Positions 51,301 through 56,200 of a stretch of 64,000 nucleotides of DNA are shown in pieces. The position numbers were made by a program, and so were the translations under genes. Each line of letters opens with the position of its first letter. The first letter of the stretch is position 1. The DNA comes from Meandrina meandrites (lineage: Eukaryota > Cnidaria > Anthozoa > Scleractinia > Meandrinidae), in assembly GCA_963693305.1 (NCBI GenBank), contig OY855916.1, positions 10,236,001 through 10,300,000 of the forward strand, given 5' to 3'. The notes under the pieces are model-generated. The model saw only the letters and a list, made by a program, of their open reading frames with translations. It did not search any database and was not told where the DNA came from.

Positions 51301-52805
51301 AACATGCAAAGGACCTGCACCCCATCCCGTCGGGATGTAGAATTACATCTAGTTCAATGCTGCGGAAACTGGGAAAAGCTCCGGCCTGATAGGACACTTG
51401 GCACGAACACAGGCTATTTTACATAACGCAAAAGTCAGAGCTACAAAACCTTAAAACCAAAAACCCATAAAATATCGGTATTGTTACAGTGCTGTATGCC
51501 CTACCGACCGTTATCACTAAACAAATTTGTTGATTAATTTTTGACAGTTTTCTGATAGCCTTCTATCAATTAACCAATTAAGGTGCAAAAACTGGGAGAG
51601 ACGGATTTGCCAATCCCACGGTCGCTCTTCGACAAATGTCACCTTAACTATTACGACTCGTTAATAATTTATCAAGTTAAAACAAAGAAATCACAACCGT
51701 AAAGGAGCTTTGGATACCCGGTCTTAATTAGCATTGAATTCGTTCACTCGATAGGTTTTGTTTCGTTTCATCGGCTATCCAGGCACCTCGAATTTAGTAA
51801 AAAACACTGCACTGCGCGTCGTATTTTGTCTGTCATCTGTCTTCTCGGTGTTTTGATTTTCCGATGAAACACTGTCTGTCGTGTTTGATATATAAACTCC
51901 TAAGCCTCTTGCAACTTGACTGACCATTTGAAACAGATCTAGAATCTATGAGAAAAATGTCGAAAACATGTCAAACGTCAAAAATTTACTAAAACTTTAT
52001 GTAGCGCAACAGTACGGCGCACATTACAGTAACACTGAATTAGTTAAGGTTGAACATAACTGATTCAGAGAATTATCAAAAGCGAAGGCCTTGATAATTT
52101 TGCTTTTATGCAAACAACGAATGCGTTAGTTATTCATTATGTGCTTTAAACCCTGATTCATTTTTGTTTGTTTTGTTGTTTTTTTTTAATGTATGTAATT
52201 CCTACTTTAATTTGTGGAATGTCATTGAGTATTCGTTTGCGATTTCCACCCATTAAATCATATCGATATTGAGTTTGTATACCTGGATTGAAAAGAAAGA
52301 CATTTGAGACTTGTTTAAAACACAACTTCCAGCCTTTAGCGTTTGCTACAGCTCTACATCAAACGATTGTTTTGCTCCCATGAGCTTACAGTAACATGTA
52401 GAGACTCATACATTTTCTTTTTAGGAGAAAAGGGAAAATTAACAGGAATTATCTTGTTGCAATAATAATAATAATAATTTTAACACATTTTCTTTTATTT
52501 TTTATGTGTGCTGCCAGTTTTGCCTGAAATCTTAAAACATCCAAAGGATACTAAGATATCGGAAGGAGGAGATGTTGTTTTTAACTGTTTAGTTGAGGGC
52601 AATCCAATGCCAAATGTCAGATGGACAAGAAATGGAGAGAGATTGAATGTAGAAGCAAATACAAGACTAAGCCAAACCATAAAAAATAACCTTCACACTT
52701 TGACAATTACTGGTGTCCAATTATCAGACGCGGGCCAATACAGATGTGTGGCGAATAACAGTATCGGTAGCTCTACTTCAGTTGGAGGGAATCTAGAAGT
52801 TTCCT
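7370..52805 (+). CDS. large FN3-array / Ig receptor-like protein (21 recognised exons, about 1,900 codons, 3' end not found)
   Basis: One plus-strand gene is inferred from exons of compatible phase. The order is signal peptide (7370-7424), FN3 domain 1 split over two exons (18080-18147, 23424-23652), FN3 domain 2 (24946-25254), fifteen FN3 domains each in one exon (27788-48444), and two Ig I-set domains (50608-50889, 52518-52805). All introns are phase 1 except the one inside domain 1 (phase 0), so any of the one-exon domains can be added or lost without shifting the frame. The protein is secreted or type I membrane and probably acts in cell adhesion or recognition (family inference). FN3 before Ig is the reverse of most Ig/FN3 adhesion proteins. 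No transmembrane segment or stop is certain. A gene boundary between domain 17 and Ig domain 1 is not excluded, since nothing proves splicing between 48444 and 50608. Confidence 0.7.
9349..9812. repeat. inverted repeat pair with about 65-bp arms
   Basis: About 9349-9409 (ACGCACGCCACCGATGTGTG and following) recurs inverted at about 9746-9809 (up to CACACATCGGTGGCGTGCGT). The arms share a motif of the type GAAAGTGGGCGGGGTACAA. The 336 bp between them show no recognised gene. It is probably a fold-back element. Confidence 0.6.
11940..12136. mobile_element. MITE-like element, TIR AGGGACCTTCAGAT
   Basis: The left end AGGGACCTTCAGAT followed by ..GTACGACTT is matched inverted at the right (AAGTCGTACTC...ATCTGAAGGTCCCT). 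Length is about 197 bp with no coding capacity. The target duplication is unclear. Confidence 0.65.
12223..12396. mobile_element. palindromic MITE (same family as 49863-50038)
   Basis: The ends AATAGACCATTTTCGTATCC and its mirrored partner flank GGTATTGGACTGAAACTAGC, which is itself mirrored as GCTAGTTCCAGTCCAATACC. Length is about 174 bp with a short non-palindromic centre. A closer-to-perfect copy is at 49863-50038. Confidence 0.75.
12456..12560. mobile_element. hAT-like transposon end (fragment)
   Basis: CAGGCCCGTAGCCAGGATTT resembles the terminal inverted repeat of many hAT transposons (CAGGGGCGTAGCCAGGA type). It is followed by the G-rich stretch usual behind such ends. The matching other end was not found nearby, so it is a fragment. 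Confidence 0.4.
18080..18147 (+). CDS. exon: FN3 domain 1, first half
   Basis: The acceptor is CATTTTTACAG and the donor GTAGGA at 18148. The exon enters in phase 1 (G+TG) and leaves in phase 0 after VDVSWQ. It encodes VPSVAPNLTVTVINSTAVDV, the A and B strands with the core Trp of an FN3 domain. The second half lies 5.3 kb away at 23424. Confidence 0.75.
19662..19740. mobile_element. hAT-like end fragment
   Basis: CAGGGGCATAGCCAAGGGGG resembles hAT terminal repeats. A G/C-rich tract follows. It is nested inside the TTAA-flanked transposon. The partner end was not found. Confidence 0.35.
20398..20718 (-). CDS. unrecognised 106-residue frame inside the TTAA transposon
   Basis: This minus-strand frame encodes stretches such as PIQELRKRLI, WVPEVQSRLK and KAERLFFQQIPYWE. 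Composition is protein-like, but I do not recognise a family. It lies between the long TIRs, so it may be a transposase exon remnant. It may equally be chance; no splice sites were established. Confidence 0.25.
   Translation of the reverse strand: MENMNVLQNINYFLTVQCSTMQQEPSAGGVSPIQELRKRLILSNLQCVPIGWVPEVQSRLKNTIYRKAERLFFQQIPYWESKRPESGYSVSSQGHDDCPAGRAVGI
22833..22893 (+). repeat. decayed tRNA-derived SINE head
   Basis: GTAGCTCAGTGGACAGAG matches a pol III A box, and GGTCATTGATTC is a degenerate B box about 35 bases later. The acceptor stem does not pair, so this is a SINE or tRNA relic, not a tRNA gene. Confidence 0.45.
23424..23652 (+). CDS. exon: FN3 domain 1, second half
   Basis: Acceptor ATTATTACATAG; donor GTAAGT at 23653; enters phase 0, leaves phase 1. 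It encodes ILGYYILYRKR (C strand tyrosines), TSFLVTSLDKFTIYEYAMQA and NSRGVSVLS, the usual F-G region of FN3. With 18080-18147 it makes one domain of about 98 residues. It is clearly different in sequence from the downstream array. Confidence 0.8.
23653..24945. other. intron between FN3 domains 1 and 2
   Basis: Contains a short C/T-rich run of CCTGT/ATTCC-type units (about 23760-23815) and A+T-rich sequence. No exon was recognised. Confidence 0.7.
24946..25254 (+). CDS. exon: FN3 domain 2 (complete)
   Basis: Acceptor TTCTCATTTAG; donor GTAAGT at 25255; 309 nt, phases 1 and 1. It encodes a textbook FN3 domain: PSGSPQDISVEVTS, VTWNPVPADHRNG, IKGYKIIYRD, TLDKLDEFTNYSIRISAFT and KGDGPLS. The second half resembles the array domains, which share KGDGP, but its sequence is distinct. 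It may be near the ancestral form of the array. Confidence 0.9.
25255..27787. other. intron before the FN3 array
   Basis: Noncoding and A+T-rich. It has a near-perfect 15-bp-arm hairpin GGCAATTTGATAATT / AATTATCAAATTGCC (about 26518-26549), two similar TTTCTTTAAGAGAAAG hairpins (about 26490 and 27239) and a short repeat of AATTGAAGC (27418-27446). Confidence 0.65.
27788..28084 (+). CDS. exon: FN3 domain 3 (array copy 1, type A)
   Basis: 297 nt, phases 1 and 1, acceptor TTTTTACCTCAG, donor GTAAGT. Type A hallmarks: PAAAPENVRGHN, ILVMWDDVPAADQNGIIL, LTGLREFVNY, ITDQD. Private changes are YESVTEN, NYSNHERN and NYIITVF; the last removes the NYS sequon seen in most siblings. Other sequons (NSS, NVT, NLT) remain. 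Confidence 0.9.
28085..29231. other. intron after array copy 1
   Basis: Begins with a GTTT repeat (about 28108-28136). It contains a block (about 28470-28970: CTTCCAGCTTCTCTGCCTTC... to CCCCGGGATTTTACGCA) also found at about 41420-41790, 41830-42240 and 47040-47480, which shows that introns were duplicated with exons. It ends with a short TATGC repeat. Confidence 0.7.
29179..29215. repeat. short TATGC pentanucleotide repeat before array copy 2
   Basis: About seven imperfect TATGC units end 16 bases before the acceptor. The same tract is expanded at 40594-40739 before array copy 10. Confidence 0.85.
29232..29528 (+). CDS. exon: FN3 domain 4 (array copy 2, type A)
   Basis: 297 nt, acceptor TTCATGTCAG, donor GTAAGT. 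Encodes PTAAPDNVRGHN, VMWDDVPAADQNG, YQSLTENHCGNVT, REYVNYSITVLAST. The lone cysteine in NHCGN is unusual for this array, because FN3 domains have no conserved disulfide. Upstream lies a TATGC microsatellite. Confidence 0.9.
29529..32066. other. 2.5-kb intron between type A copy 2 and type B copy 3
   Basis: Contains a poly-C run (29857-29881) and an open frame at 31398-31715, whose part QEVDIFVEEQGNQRTEKKT resembles the start of DUF3504/Crypton-like tyrosine recombinases; see findings. No exon was recognised. Confidence 0.6.
32067..32366 (+). CDS. exon: FN3 domain 5 (array copy 3, type B)
   Basis: 300 nt, acceptor TTCTATATCAG, donor GTAAGT. First type B domain: PGGASQNVSGQS, MWDEVQADKQNGIIT, YQSQTENDNGNVPAGPDD, LKEYVNYNITVF, VVRTDQD. 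Type B differs from type A by DEVPADKQ for DDVPAADQ, by one extra codon, and by the VVRTDQD end. EVQ and ITRYT are private changes. Confidence 0.9.
32367..32948. other. intron between array copies 3 and 4
   Basis: No feature was recognised beyond A+T-rich sequence. Confidence 0.7.
32949..33248 (+). CDS. exon: FN3 domain 6 (array copy 4, type B)
   Basis: 300 nt, acceptor ATCTGTCTCAG, donor GTAAGT. Encodes PDGAPQNVRGQNTSSTS, DEVPADKQNGIITGY, GPDDRQKELTN and VKGNGPAINPVIVV. The exon, its 740-bp downstream intron and the next exon form a unit duplicated at 36509-37904. Confidence 0.9.
33249..33988. other. intron between array copies 4 and 5 (duplicated unit)
   Basis: Nearly the whole intron is repeated at 36809-37604. 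Shared words include GTCTGAGTAGGCTT and GTCTCGGCTTACCTTTTCTT. No coding potential was recognised. Confidence 0.75.
33989..34288 (+). CDS. exon: FN3 domain 7 (array copy 5, type B)
   Basis: 300 nt, acceptor TTCTACATTAG, donor GTAAGT. Encodes PDGAPQNVSGQSSSS, DEVPADTQNG, GPSDRQKELTNLRGYVNYN and KGDGPASDPVIVV. PADTQ and NLRGY are private. It is the partner of copy 7 (37605) in the duplicated two-exon unit. Confidence 0.9.
34955..35769 (-). pseudogene. broken L1-type ORF1 (HAL1-like, no ORF2 nearby)
   Basis: Two minus-strand frames (35440-35769 and 34955-35278) are homologous to the ORF1 protein at 60512-61417. They share the N-terminal GKKGGKHKRGERGS, the coiled-coil-like middle, the segment EQYTRKNTLEIHGIPEN (in the gap, other frame) and the C-terminal KPIIVKFLSHKMKAALYKQR with PIRVYDKVDLEDL. 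They are split by a frameshift near 35440. No reverse transcriptase follows on the 3' side (below 34955), so this is either a deleted L1 or an ORF1-only half-element. It shares only moderate identity with the 56-61 kb element, so it belongs to another lineage. Confidence 0.75.
35935..36055 (-). repeat. tandem tRNA-like (SINE) fragments
   Basis: Read on the minus strand, GCGGGTTCAAGTCC is a good pol III B box and the sequence CCGCTGACCAG recurs about 75 bases apart. The acceptor stem does not pair. It is probably a SINE relic at the 5' side of the ORF1 fragment. Confidence 0.35.
36509..36808 (+). CDS. exon: FN3 domain 8 (array copy 6, type B)
   Basis: 300 nt, acceptor TACCTGTCTCAG, donor GTAAGT. 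Encodes TDGVPQNVRGQN, YQSQRENDYGSVQAGPYDRQ, KEFTNLKEYVNYN and STAKGNGPPSDP. It shares RENDYGSVQ with copy 7, while upstream intron and acceptor match copy 4. Confidence 0.9.
36809..37604. other. intron between array copies 6 and 7 (duplicate of 33249-33988)
   Basis: A close paralogue of the intron after copy 4, with small indels. It supports a recent two-exon duplication. Confidence 0.75.
37605..37904 (+). CDS. exon: FN3 domain 9 (array copy 7, type B) with weak donor
   Basis: 300 nt, acceptor TCTATATTAG, donor GTAATT in place of GTAAGT. Encodes PDGAPQNVSGQSSNSTS, ILVIWDE, RENDYGSVQVGPYGRQKDL, KEHVNYN and STLKGDGPASEPVVVV. The changed donor base (+5) weakens the splice site, so skipping or retention of this exon may be more frequent. 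Confidence 0.85.
37905..38879. other. intron between array copies 7 and 8 (paralogous to 45357-46343)
   Basis: Shared segments with 45357-46343 include CAGGATTACAAGCTAGG, ACACAATCTTTTC and CATCAGCCCAT. An A+T-rich AATAAAT-type run occurs at about 38748-38815. Confidence 0.7.
38880..39176 (+). CDS. exon: FN3 domain 10 (array copy 8, type A)
   Basis: 297 nt, acceptor TTTATGCCAG, donor GTAAGT. Encodes PTAAPANVIGQN, TTISVTWDD, YDSLTENHHGN, KGYGPPSDP and VITDQG. The start GQNSSS is more like type B and the rest is type A, another hint of exchange between subfamilies. Confidence 0.9.
39405..39701 (+). CDS. exon: FN3 domain 11 (array copy 9, type A')
   Basis: 297 nt, acceptor TTTTCACTTCAG, donor GTAAGT. 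Encodes PAAAPENLTGHKISSAS, LITWDNVPAADQNG, NHNGSVT and PIIIITDQE. The HKISSAS/ITWDN start is shared only with copy 15 (48148). Retention of the intron would add a short tail, SKCFLLLDF, before a stop. Confidence 0.9.
40276..40353 (+). pseudogene. truncated type A FN3 exon relic with dead donor
   Basis: About 78 bases match the last quarter of type A exons (ITVFASSVKGDGP to VITDQD), followed by the usual intron start. The donor reads ATAAGT because of a G to A change at 40354. The 5' three quarters of the exon are missing, so it cannot be a domain exon. Confidence 0.85.
40594..40739. repeat. TATGC pentanucleotide microsatellite
   Basis: About 27 units of TATGC with a few variants (TACGC, TGTGC). 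It ends 16 bases before the acceptor of array copy 10. The plus strand has no stop in any frame of the pure repeat, so the exon's frame runs open into it (YAMLC repeats). Confidence 0.95.
40756..41052 (+). CDS. exon: FN3 domain 12 (array copy 10, type A)
   Basis: 297 nt, acceptor TTCATGTCAG, donor GTAAGT. Encodes PTAAPENVRGHNTSSTS, LVTWDDVPAADQNG, YKSLTENHNGNVT and NPIFVITDQD. Close to the type A consensus; K in YKSL is private. The polypyrimidine tract is replaced by the TATGC microsatellite plus ACTATTGTTCATGTCAG. Confidence 0.9.
41053..42400. other. intron between array copies 10 and 11
   Basis: Contains two tandem copies of the intron block seen after array copy 1 (about 41420-41790 and 41830-42240), including the run of CCCCAACCCC. 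The exon-like open frames in it are not supported. Confidence 0.7.
42401..42697 (+). CDS. exon: FN3 domain 13 (array copy 11, type A)
   Basis: 297 nt, acceptor GTTTACGTCAG, donor GTAAGT. Encodes PTAAPENVIGHNISSTS, LVTWDDVPAADQNG, SLRENHNDKVT, REHVNYSIT, KGGGPASNPIIVLTDQD. NDKVT removes the NVT sequon of its siblings, and KGGGP replaces KGDGP. Confidence 0.9.
42868..44060 (-). mobile_element. Penelope-like retroelement fragment (reverse transcriptase end plus GIY-YIG endonuclease)
   Basis: On the minus strand, about 44050-43840 encodes reverse transcriptase pieces: GGAIGSPVSPVVANL, then in another frame RVWKRYVDDSFVIIKK, with the catalytic YVDD. 43817-43482 encodes the RT C-terminal part (FFSHHEIKHKVS, LKANGYPTTVI). 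43447-43103 encodes a GIY-YIG endonuclease (VVYKIPCSDCSWSYIGETGR, LKTRRKKN, SNIANHAW). RT followed by GIY-YIG defines Penelope-like elements. The reading frame is broken by at least two shifts or stops and the 5' RT half is absent, so the copy is dead. Confidence 0.85.
43103..43447 (-). pseudogene. GIY-YIG endonuclease domain of the Penelope-like element
   Basis: This 114-residue frame carries the VVYKIPC..C...YIGETGR signature, the downstream Arg (LKTRRKKN) and IANHAW..NH, the conserved parts of Penelope GIY-YIG domains. In intact elements it nicks the target DNA. It is separated by a stop from the RT part, hence listed as a pseudogene. Confidence 0.8.
44805..44830 (+). pseudogene. truncated 5' end of a type A FN3 exon
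   Basis: AACCTGCTGCTGCTCCTGAG, with its intact acceptor (TTTTCACTTCAG) and about 135 bp of upstream intron (from about 44669), match the region before array copies 9 and 15. The exon then stops abruptly and unrelated sequence follows. An in-exon breakpoint is the simplest reading. Confidence 0.85.
45057..45356 (+). CDS. exon: FN3 domain 14 (array copy 12, type B)
   Basis: 300 nt, acceptor TTATATTAG, donor GTGAGT. Encodes PGGAPKNVSGQSSNSTS, DEVPADQQNG, NGSILAGPDDRQKEMTN, KEYVSYNIT and VIVLRTHQD. A lone type B domain among type A copies. It and its downstream intron parallel array copy 7 and its intron, so it arrived by a block duplication. Confidence 0.9.
45357..46343. other. intron between array copies 12 and 13 (paralogue of 37905-38879)
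   Basis: Shares most of its length with the intron after array copy 7. No coding content was seen. Confidence 0.7.
46344..46640 (+). CDS. exon: FN3 domain 15 (array copy 13, type A)
   Basis: 297 nt, acceptor CTTCTGCCAG, donor GTAAGT. Encodes PTAAPENARGHN, DDVPDADQNG, ENHKDKVTGNYPHRQGN, REFVNYSVT and FVLTDQD. The NYPHRQGN and FVLTDQD part is shared with array copy 15, the donor of its 3' half. Confidence 0.9.
46641..47632. other. intron between array copies 13 and 14
   Basis: Starts with GTTTG repeats and contains the fourth copy of the intron block (about 47040-47480). No exon. Confidence 0.7.
47633..47929 (+). CDS. exon: FN3 domain 16 (array copy 14, type A)
   Basis: 297 nt, acceptor TTCATGTCAG, donor GTAAGT. 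Encodes PTAAPENVRGHN, GIILSYTITYDSL, ENHSGSLTVNYLDYQRN and PIIVITDQD. SGSLT replaces the NVT sequon. The downstream intron matches the intron after array copy 8. Confidence 0.9.
48148..48444 (+). CDS. exon: FN3 domain 17 (array copy 15, mosaic type A')
   Basis: 297 nt, acceptor TTTTCACTTCAG, donor GTAAGT. The first half (PAAAPVNVTRHEISSAS, LITWDN) follows array copy 9; the second half (NYPHRQGNLTGL, VFVLTDQD) and the first 30 bases of intron follow array copy 13. The displaced original exon end survives at 48477. It is the last FN3 domain before the Ig exons. Confidence 0.9.
48477..48507 (+). pseudogene. displaced 3' end of an FN3 exon, with intact donor
   Basis: AATCCTATTATTGTCGTCAC and following encode NPIIVVTDKE and a good donor GTAAGT, then intron sequence matching that after array copy 9 (AATGTAGTTAAGGT). 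There is no acceptor in front. It looks like the original tail of exon 48148 left behind by recombination. Confidence 0.85.
48861..49019. repeat. perfect palindrome, 76-bp arms and 7-bp spacer
   Basis: 48861-48936 and 48944-49019 are exact reverse complements. The minus strand near the centre reads CCTGATGATGACTTTTAGTC then GAAAACG, resembling a hammerhead ribozyme core (CTGATGA, stem GACT/AGTC, GAAA), as found in Penelope-like elements. It may be two Penelope terminal pieces head to head. Confidence 0.85.
49863..50038. mobile_element. palindromic MITE, 60-bp TIRs (same family as 12223-12396)
   Basis: The ends AATAGGCCATATTCGTATTC and its exact mirror flank a 50-bp core. The arms include GGTATTGGACTGGAACTAGC and GCATTAGCCTC. 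The near-perfect arms suggest a younger copy than the one at 12223. Confidence 0.85.
50608..50889 (+). CDS. exon: Ig I-set domain 1
   Basis: 282 nt, acceptor TTTTTTGCAATAG, donor GTAATG; phases 1 and 1. Encodes QPKIIVHPRDTSRPEGENA, the first Cys in TLSCDADGNP, the core Trp in VSWTKNG, then KQLIITNVKKIDSGEYRCVA (DxGxYxC with the second Cys). All hallmark I-set residues are present. It enters in the phase the FN3 array leaves in. Confidence 0.9.
50890..52517. other. intron between the Ig exons
   Basis: Contains a hairpin CAGTGTAGATAA..TTATCTACACTG (about 51029-51094) and a tRNA-derived SINE (51171-51400). No exon. Confidence 0.7.
51171..51400 (+). repeat. tRNA-derived SINE
   Basis: GTGGTCTAATGGTTAGAGCA is a clear A box. 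CCCGGCTTCGAGCC is a good B box 36 bases on, followed by unrelated body sequence. There is no closing acceptor stem. The head looks like a Glu/Asp-type tRNA (inference). Confidence 0.55.
52518..52805 (+). CDS. exon: Ig I-set domain 2 (last certain exon of the gene)
   Basis: 288 nt, acceptor GTGTGCTGCCAG, donor GTGAGT; phases 1 and 1. Encodes LPEILKHPKDTKISEGGDVV, Cys in VFNCLVEGNP, Trp in VRWTRNGE, LTITGVQLSDAGQYRCVANN (DAGxYxC). Complete I-set signature. Because it leaves in phase 1, further exons must follow. Confidence 0.9.
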
Positions 52806-53144
52806 GTGAGTATCAAATTGAGTCAATCAAATCACAAACTGCGTAGAAAAACTTCAATCTCGGTTTATTTCATTTATTTAGACTTTTTCGCCGCCTTCGT
52901 ATCCCATGTAAATCTCAGTTTAATTATTTTTCGAATAAACATATAATGTATGCGAGTCTGCATAAAAAAACGACTCGCATAAATTATATCAAGAGTCACT
53001 TATATTATAAACATATAATGTATGCGGTTCTTGATTTAATTAATGTATGCGAGTTCCTTTTTCTGCAGAAGTACGGTCTTTATTTCACTGACATTGAACC
53101 GTGTTTTTTTTTTATTATTATTTCAAGTGCCCGTACGTATACAT

Positions 53145-53780
53145 TAACAAACTTCACAACTTGGATTTTGAGTTGGAAAAATCCGAGAAGTGCCTTTTCG
53201 AATTCGAGTTCACAAGTAGGATTTCCAGTACGCTACAGAAATCTGTTTTGTGGATGAGTAGAAAAATTGGCAACCCAGATTTTTAATGAAAAAATCAGAG
53301 TTGTACTCAATCAAATTCTCAACTCATGTTTTCAGTGCAAAAATCTGAGTTGTGCGTGACAGAACTTTAATTACAACTCGGAATGTTTTTGGTGAAAAAA
53401 TCCGAGTTGGTCTTTGCTTTAATTCACAACCTGGATTGTTAGATGGACTAAAATTCCGGGAAGTGATTTGTCGAAACTCGCAAGTTGGATATCCAATGAA
53501 GAAATCCAACGAGTGAGTTACAAAAACTTGGCAACCCAGATTTTACTTCAAATATCAGAGTTGCTTGTGCTTTATCAAAACACAGCCTGACATTTAATGT
53601 AGAGAAAGGATATGAGCAAAATTTTACTTGTTTTTTTTTTTCTTTCTTTCTCTTTTAAATTCACAACCCAGATTTTCGATGTCGGATTATCACTGCGAAA
53701 ACCTAAATTATATACTGCAGAAATCAATTATACTCTGCTGAAATTCCCAAGTAGGATCTTAATTGTAAAGTTCTAAGTTA
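53145..53780. repeat. degenerate array of AACTC(A/G)GATTTTT motifs in both orientations
   Basis: Words like CAACTCGGA, CAACCCAGATTTT, AAAAATCTGAGTTG and AAAAAATCCGAGTTGG recur every 30-70 bases over about 600 bp, in direct and inverted order. It is too diverged for a simple minisatellite and is not coding. Confidence 0.5.
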
Positions 53781-55954
53781 ATGGTATTGTAAGTTTTCTT
53801 TTTCCAATCAGACACGCGATTTTTGCTGGAATACTGCTTTTTCAGTAATCAGAAGAAGGTATTTCTTTTATTATTGTAAATGTAAACTGTAAATGCAGAT
53901 GTTGTTTATGATGGTCATGTATTTAGCTTTGAGGTAGCTGCTGTTTTTGTTGTTATTAAACTAGTCGTTTACTTCTATCAATTAACTTTCTATAACAAAT
54001 ACATAAGATGCAATTTGTATTTCATAAATGTAAATACAATATCTTACAGAAACATACTAATCAGGATGCGATCAAGTATTGTCCTTTTTTTTGTAGATAT
54101 CGTATGTGCAGTGTGCGGAACTTATTCCTGAAATTGACTGCCAAAGATGCTGTACAGCATGTTTACATCAATCGGCCCTATATCCTTTTTACAGTTTTAC
54201 TCACAATCATGTTTAGCAATATACATCAACAACTGCACATTATTTCTAAAAATTACGTATTTAACTTTTAACGTATTTCTTTTAATTTTAATTTCATTAT
54301 TTTTTTCATTCTTATTGTTATTAGATAATTCAAGAGAGAAGAGCCACCTCGTGGATCTCTTGATGAAACCATTATCATCATCATTATCGTCGTCGCCGTC
54401 GTCATCGTCATCGCCGTTATAATGAGAGTGGTTTGGAAACATTCCATATCCCCCTACCCTCGAAGTTCTTACCAAGCGAGGCCGTGCATGGTCCTTTCAG
54501 GTCTTCTGCCATAAATCGTCTAAATCCGGCAGTGCAGTGCAAAATCTCGCAATTTGACAGGATTGGCTACAGGAAGCACTTGTCACTTTTGATCTTTGGT
54601 CACCGCCACTAGCGTCGCCACGGGATTGCTTCAGGGCACGAGGCATGTGCAATTTATGACGTTGCTCATTCTCGAGATTCCATTGTTTTACAGATGACTC
54701 TTGCGGGAAATTTGCCTTTGAAATTGCCGCGGTCATTCGCGAAAACATAGCAATTATAGTAGAGGTGTTTTGAAAATATCCTTCTAGCCAGGTTGATACA
54801 TTAAAAAAATGTTACACTCGTTCAAAAGAAATATCTAAAAGCGTTCAAAAATATCTAAAAATGTTAAAAATGAATTGAAACCCCAACGTTTCGGATCAGG
54901 AACTACAATCTTCCTAGAGCATGTAGTACATTCAAGGGTAACTCGCGGCGAAAAGTCTCTATTTCGGGAAAAACTTCCAAATGTTTCTTCAATCATGTAG
55001 AAAACCACAAATTGGACTTCTGGTGCTTTTTTACCCGTTAACTGTGAAGAAAAAGTTCGTATTTTGCCGCTCTAGTCAATTTCCGCCACGAGCGCTTCGA
55101 TTTTGGTCACGGGATGTGATACGTCACGGGTGTTGAACCATAACAATTCACGAACGAAGTGAAAGCTCAACTTCTGCCAGCAATTCCTCTGATTACTGGG
55201 GACGATATGTTCGAAGACTATTTACAACCATTTTTTGGTATTCAACCCTGGCAAATTGAGCCTCCGGGGAGAAACAACTTAACTGTTTGTTGAATTTTGA
55301 TGTTTACATTCCTTGTATAGGAAGGCCTGTGAGCTACTGCCTAATATACTGTAAACCATGCGCGTTTGAGCGCTACCAGCTATACCGTAGATTCAATTTT
55401 AAAGGTTTGAAATACCGTTTGAAAGAGCAGTCTTTCATAACAGCACTACAGATTTTTCTCTTGCAATTTTACAAATAGTGATCTGTTCTATTCAAGAGCA
55501 ATGTTTTTCATAAATAGTCCAATAGACTGCCCAATAGTTTGCCACAAGCTTGAAAACATGCCAGCTTATTATTTAGTATAACATTTTCTTTGTTGTGATT
55601 TGTGACATTGTGATTATCTGATTAGTGTACCACCTAAACAGTTGAATATCATTGGGCCTTTCAGAAATGTTGGAGGAATATTGTTATTATATCACTGCTA
55701 CAAACATTGTAATATTGATGAGCTACATGGGAATTAAAGTCAATGTTAAATAATTTTGTTCTTTAGAAACCTTGTTTTTATTCAATCAAAGGCTGGGGTG
55801 TGTGGGGGCGAGGGAGGAAGGAGTACTATAAATCTTCCTTAAATTAGCCACCATGAAGTCACCAACTGAGAACTAAAGTTTACAAGACGGGCACATGAGC
55901 TGACAAAATGATCTACCACTTCATCTCTATCGGGGCTATGGAATCTTTCAGCAA

Positions 55955-56174
55955 GGGGCGGTGGAACATTTTCTTGTAAATTAGCTTTGTACCCCTTTAA
56001 TGCTTTTGAGTTGTTGCTGTAGCTGGCAAACAGTTGATCAATTGCACCAAAGCAATAACCTATTGGGGCGGTGGAACATTTTCTTGTAAATTAGCTTTGT
56101 ACCCCTTTAATGCTTTTGAGTTGTTGCTGTAGCTGGCAAACAGTTGATCAATTGCACCAAAGCAATAACCTATT
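55955..56174. repeat. 110-bp exact tandem duplication
   Basis: 55955-56064 and 56065-56174 are identical (starting GGGGCGGTGGAACATTTTCT). The minus strand of the lower copy reads open (IGYCFGAIDQLFASYSNNSK and on through LKGYKANLQENVPPP to VDHFVSSCARLVNF) to a stop at about 55848. The 110-bp unit breaks that frame, which would be a damaged gene or transposon end of unknown family. Confidence 0.85.
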
Positions 56175-56185
56175 GGGTTATTGAT

Positions 56186-56200
56186 TTACAAGTACCCCTT
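56186..56200. repeat. target-site duplication of the L1-type element, 3' side
   Basis: TTACAAGTACCCCTT is exactly repeated at 61546-61560 on the other side of the retrotransposon. Confidence 0.9.

Larger units (their letters stand above)
52806..56185. other. non-coding region after the last Ig exon
   Basis: Contains a degenerate repeat of AACTCGGATTTTT-type motifs (about 53145-53780), an ATC/GTC microsatellite that can encode a hydrophobic helix (54374-54420), a Penelope-like scrap with CCCCAACGTTTCGGATCAGG (about 54895) and a 110-bp tandem duplication (55955-56174). No exon is accepted. Confidence 0.55.
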
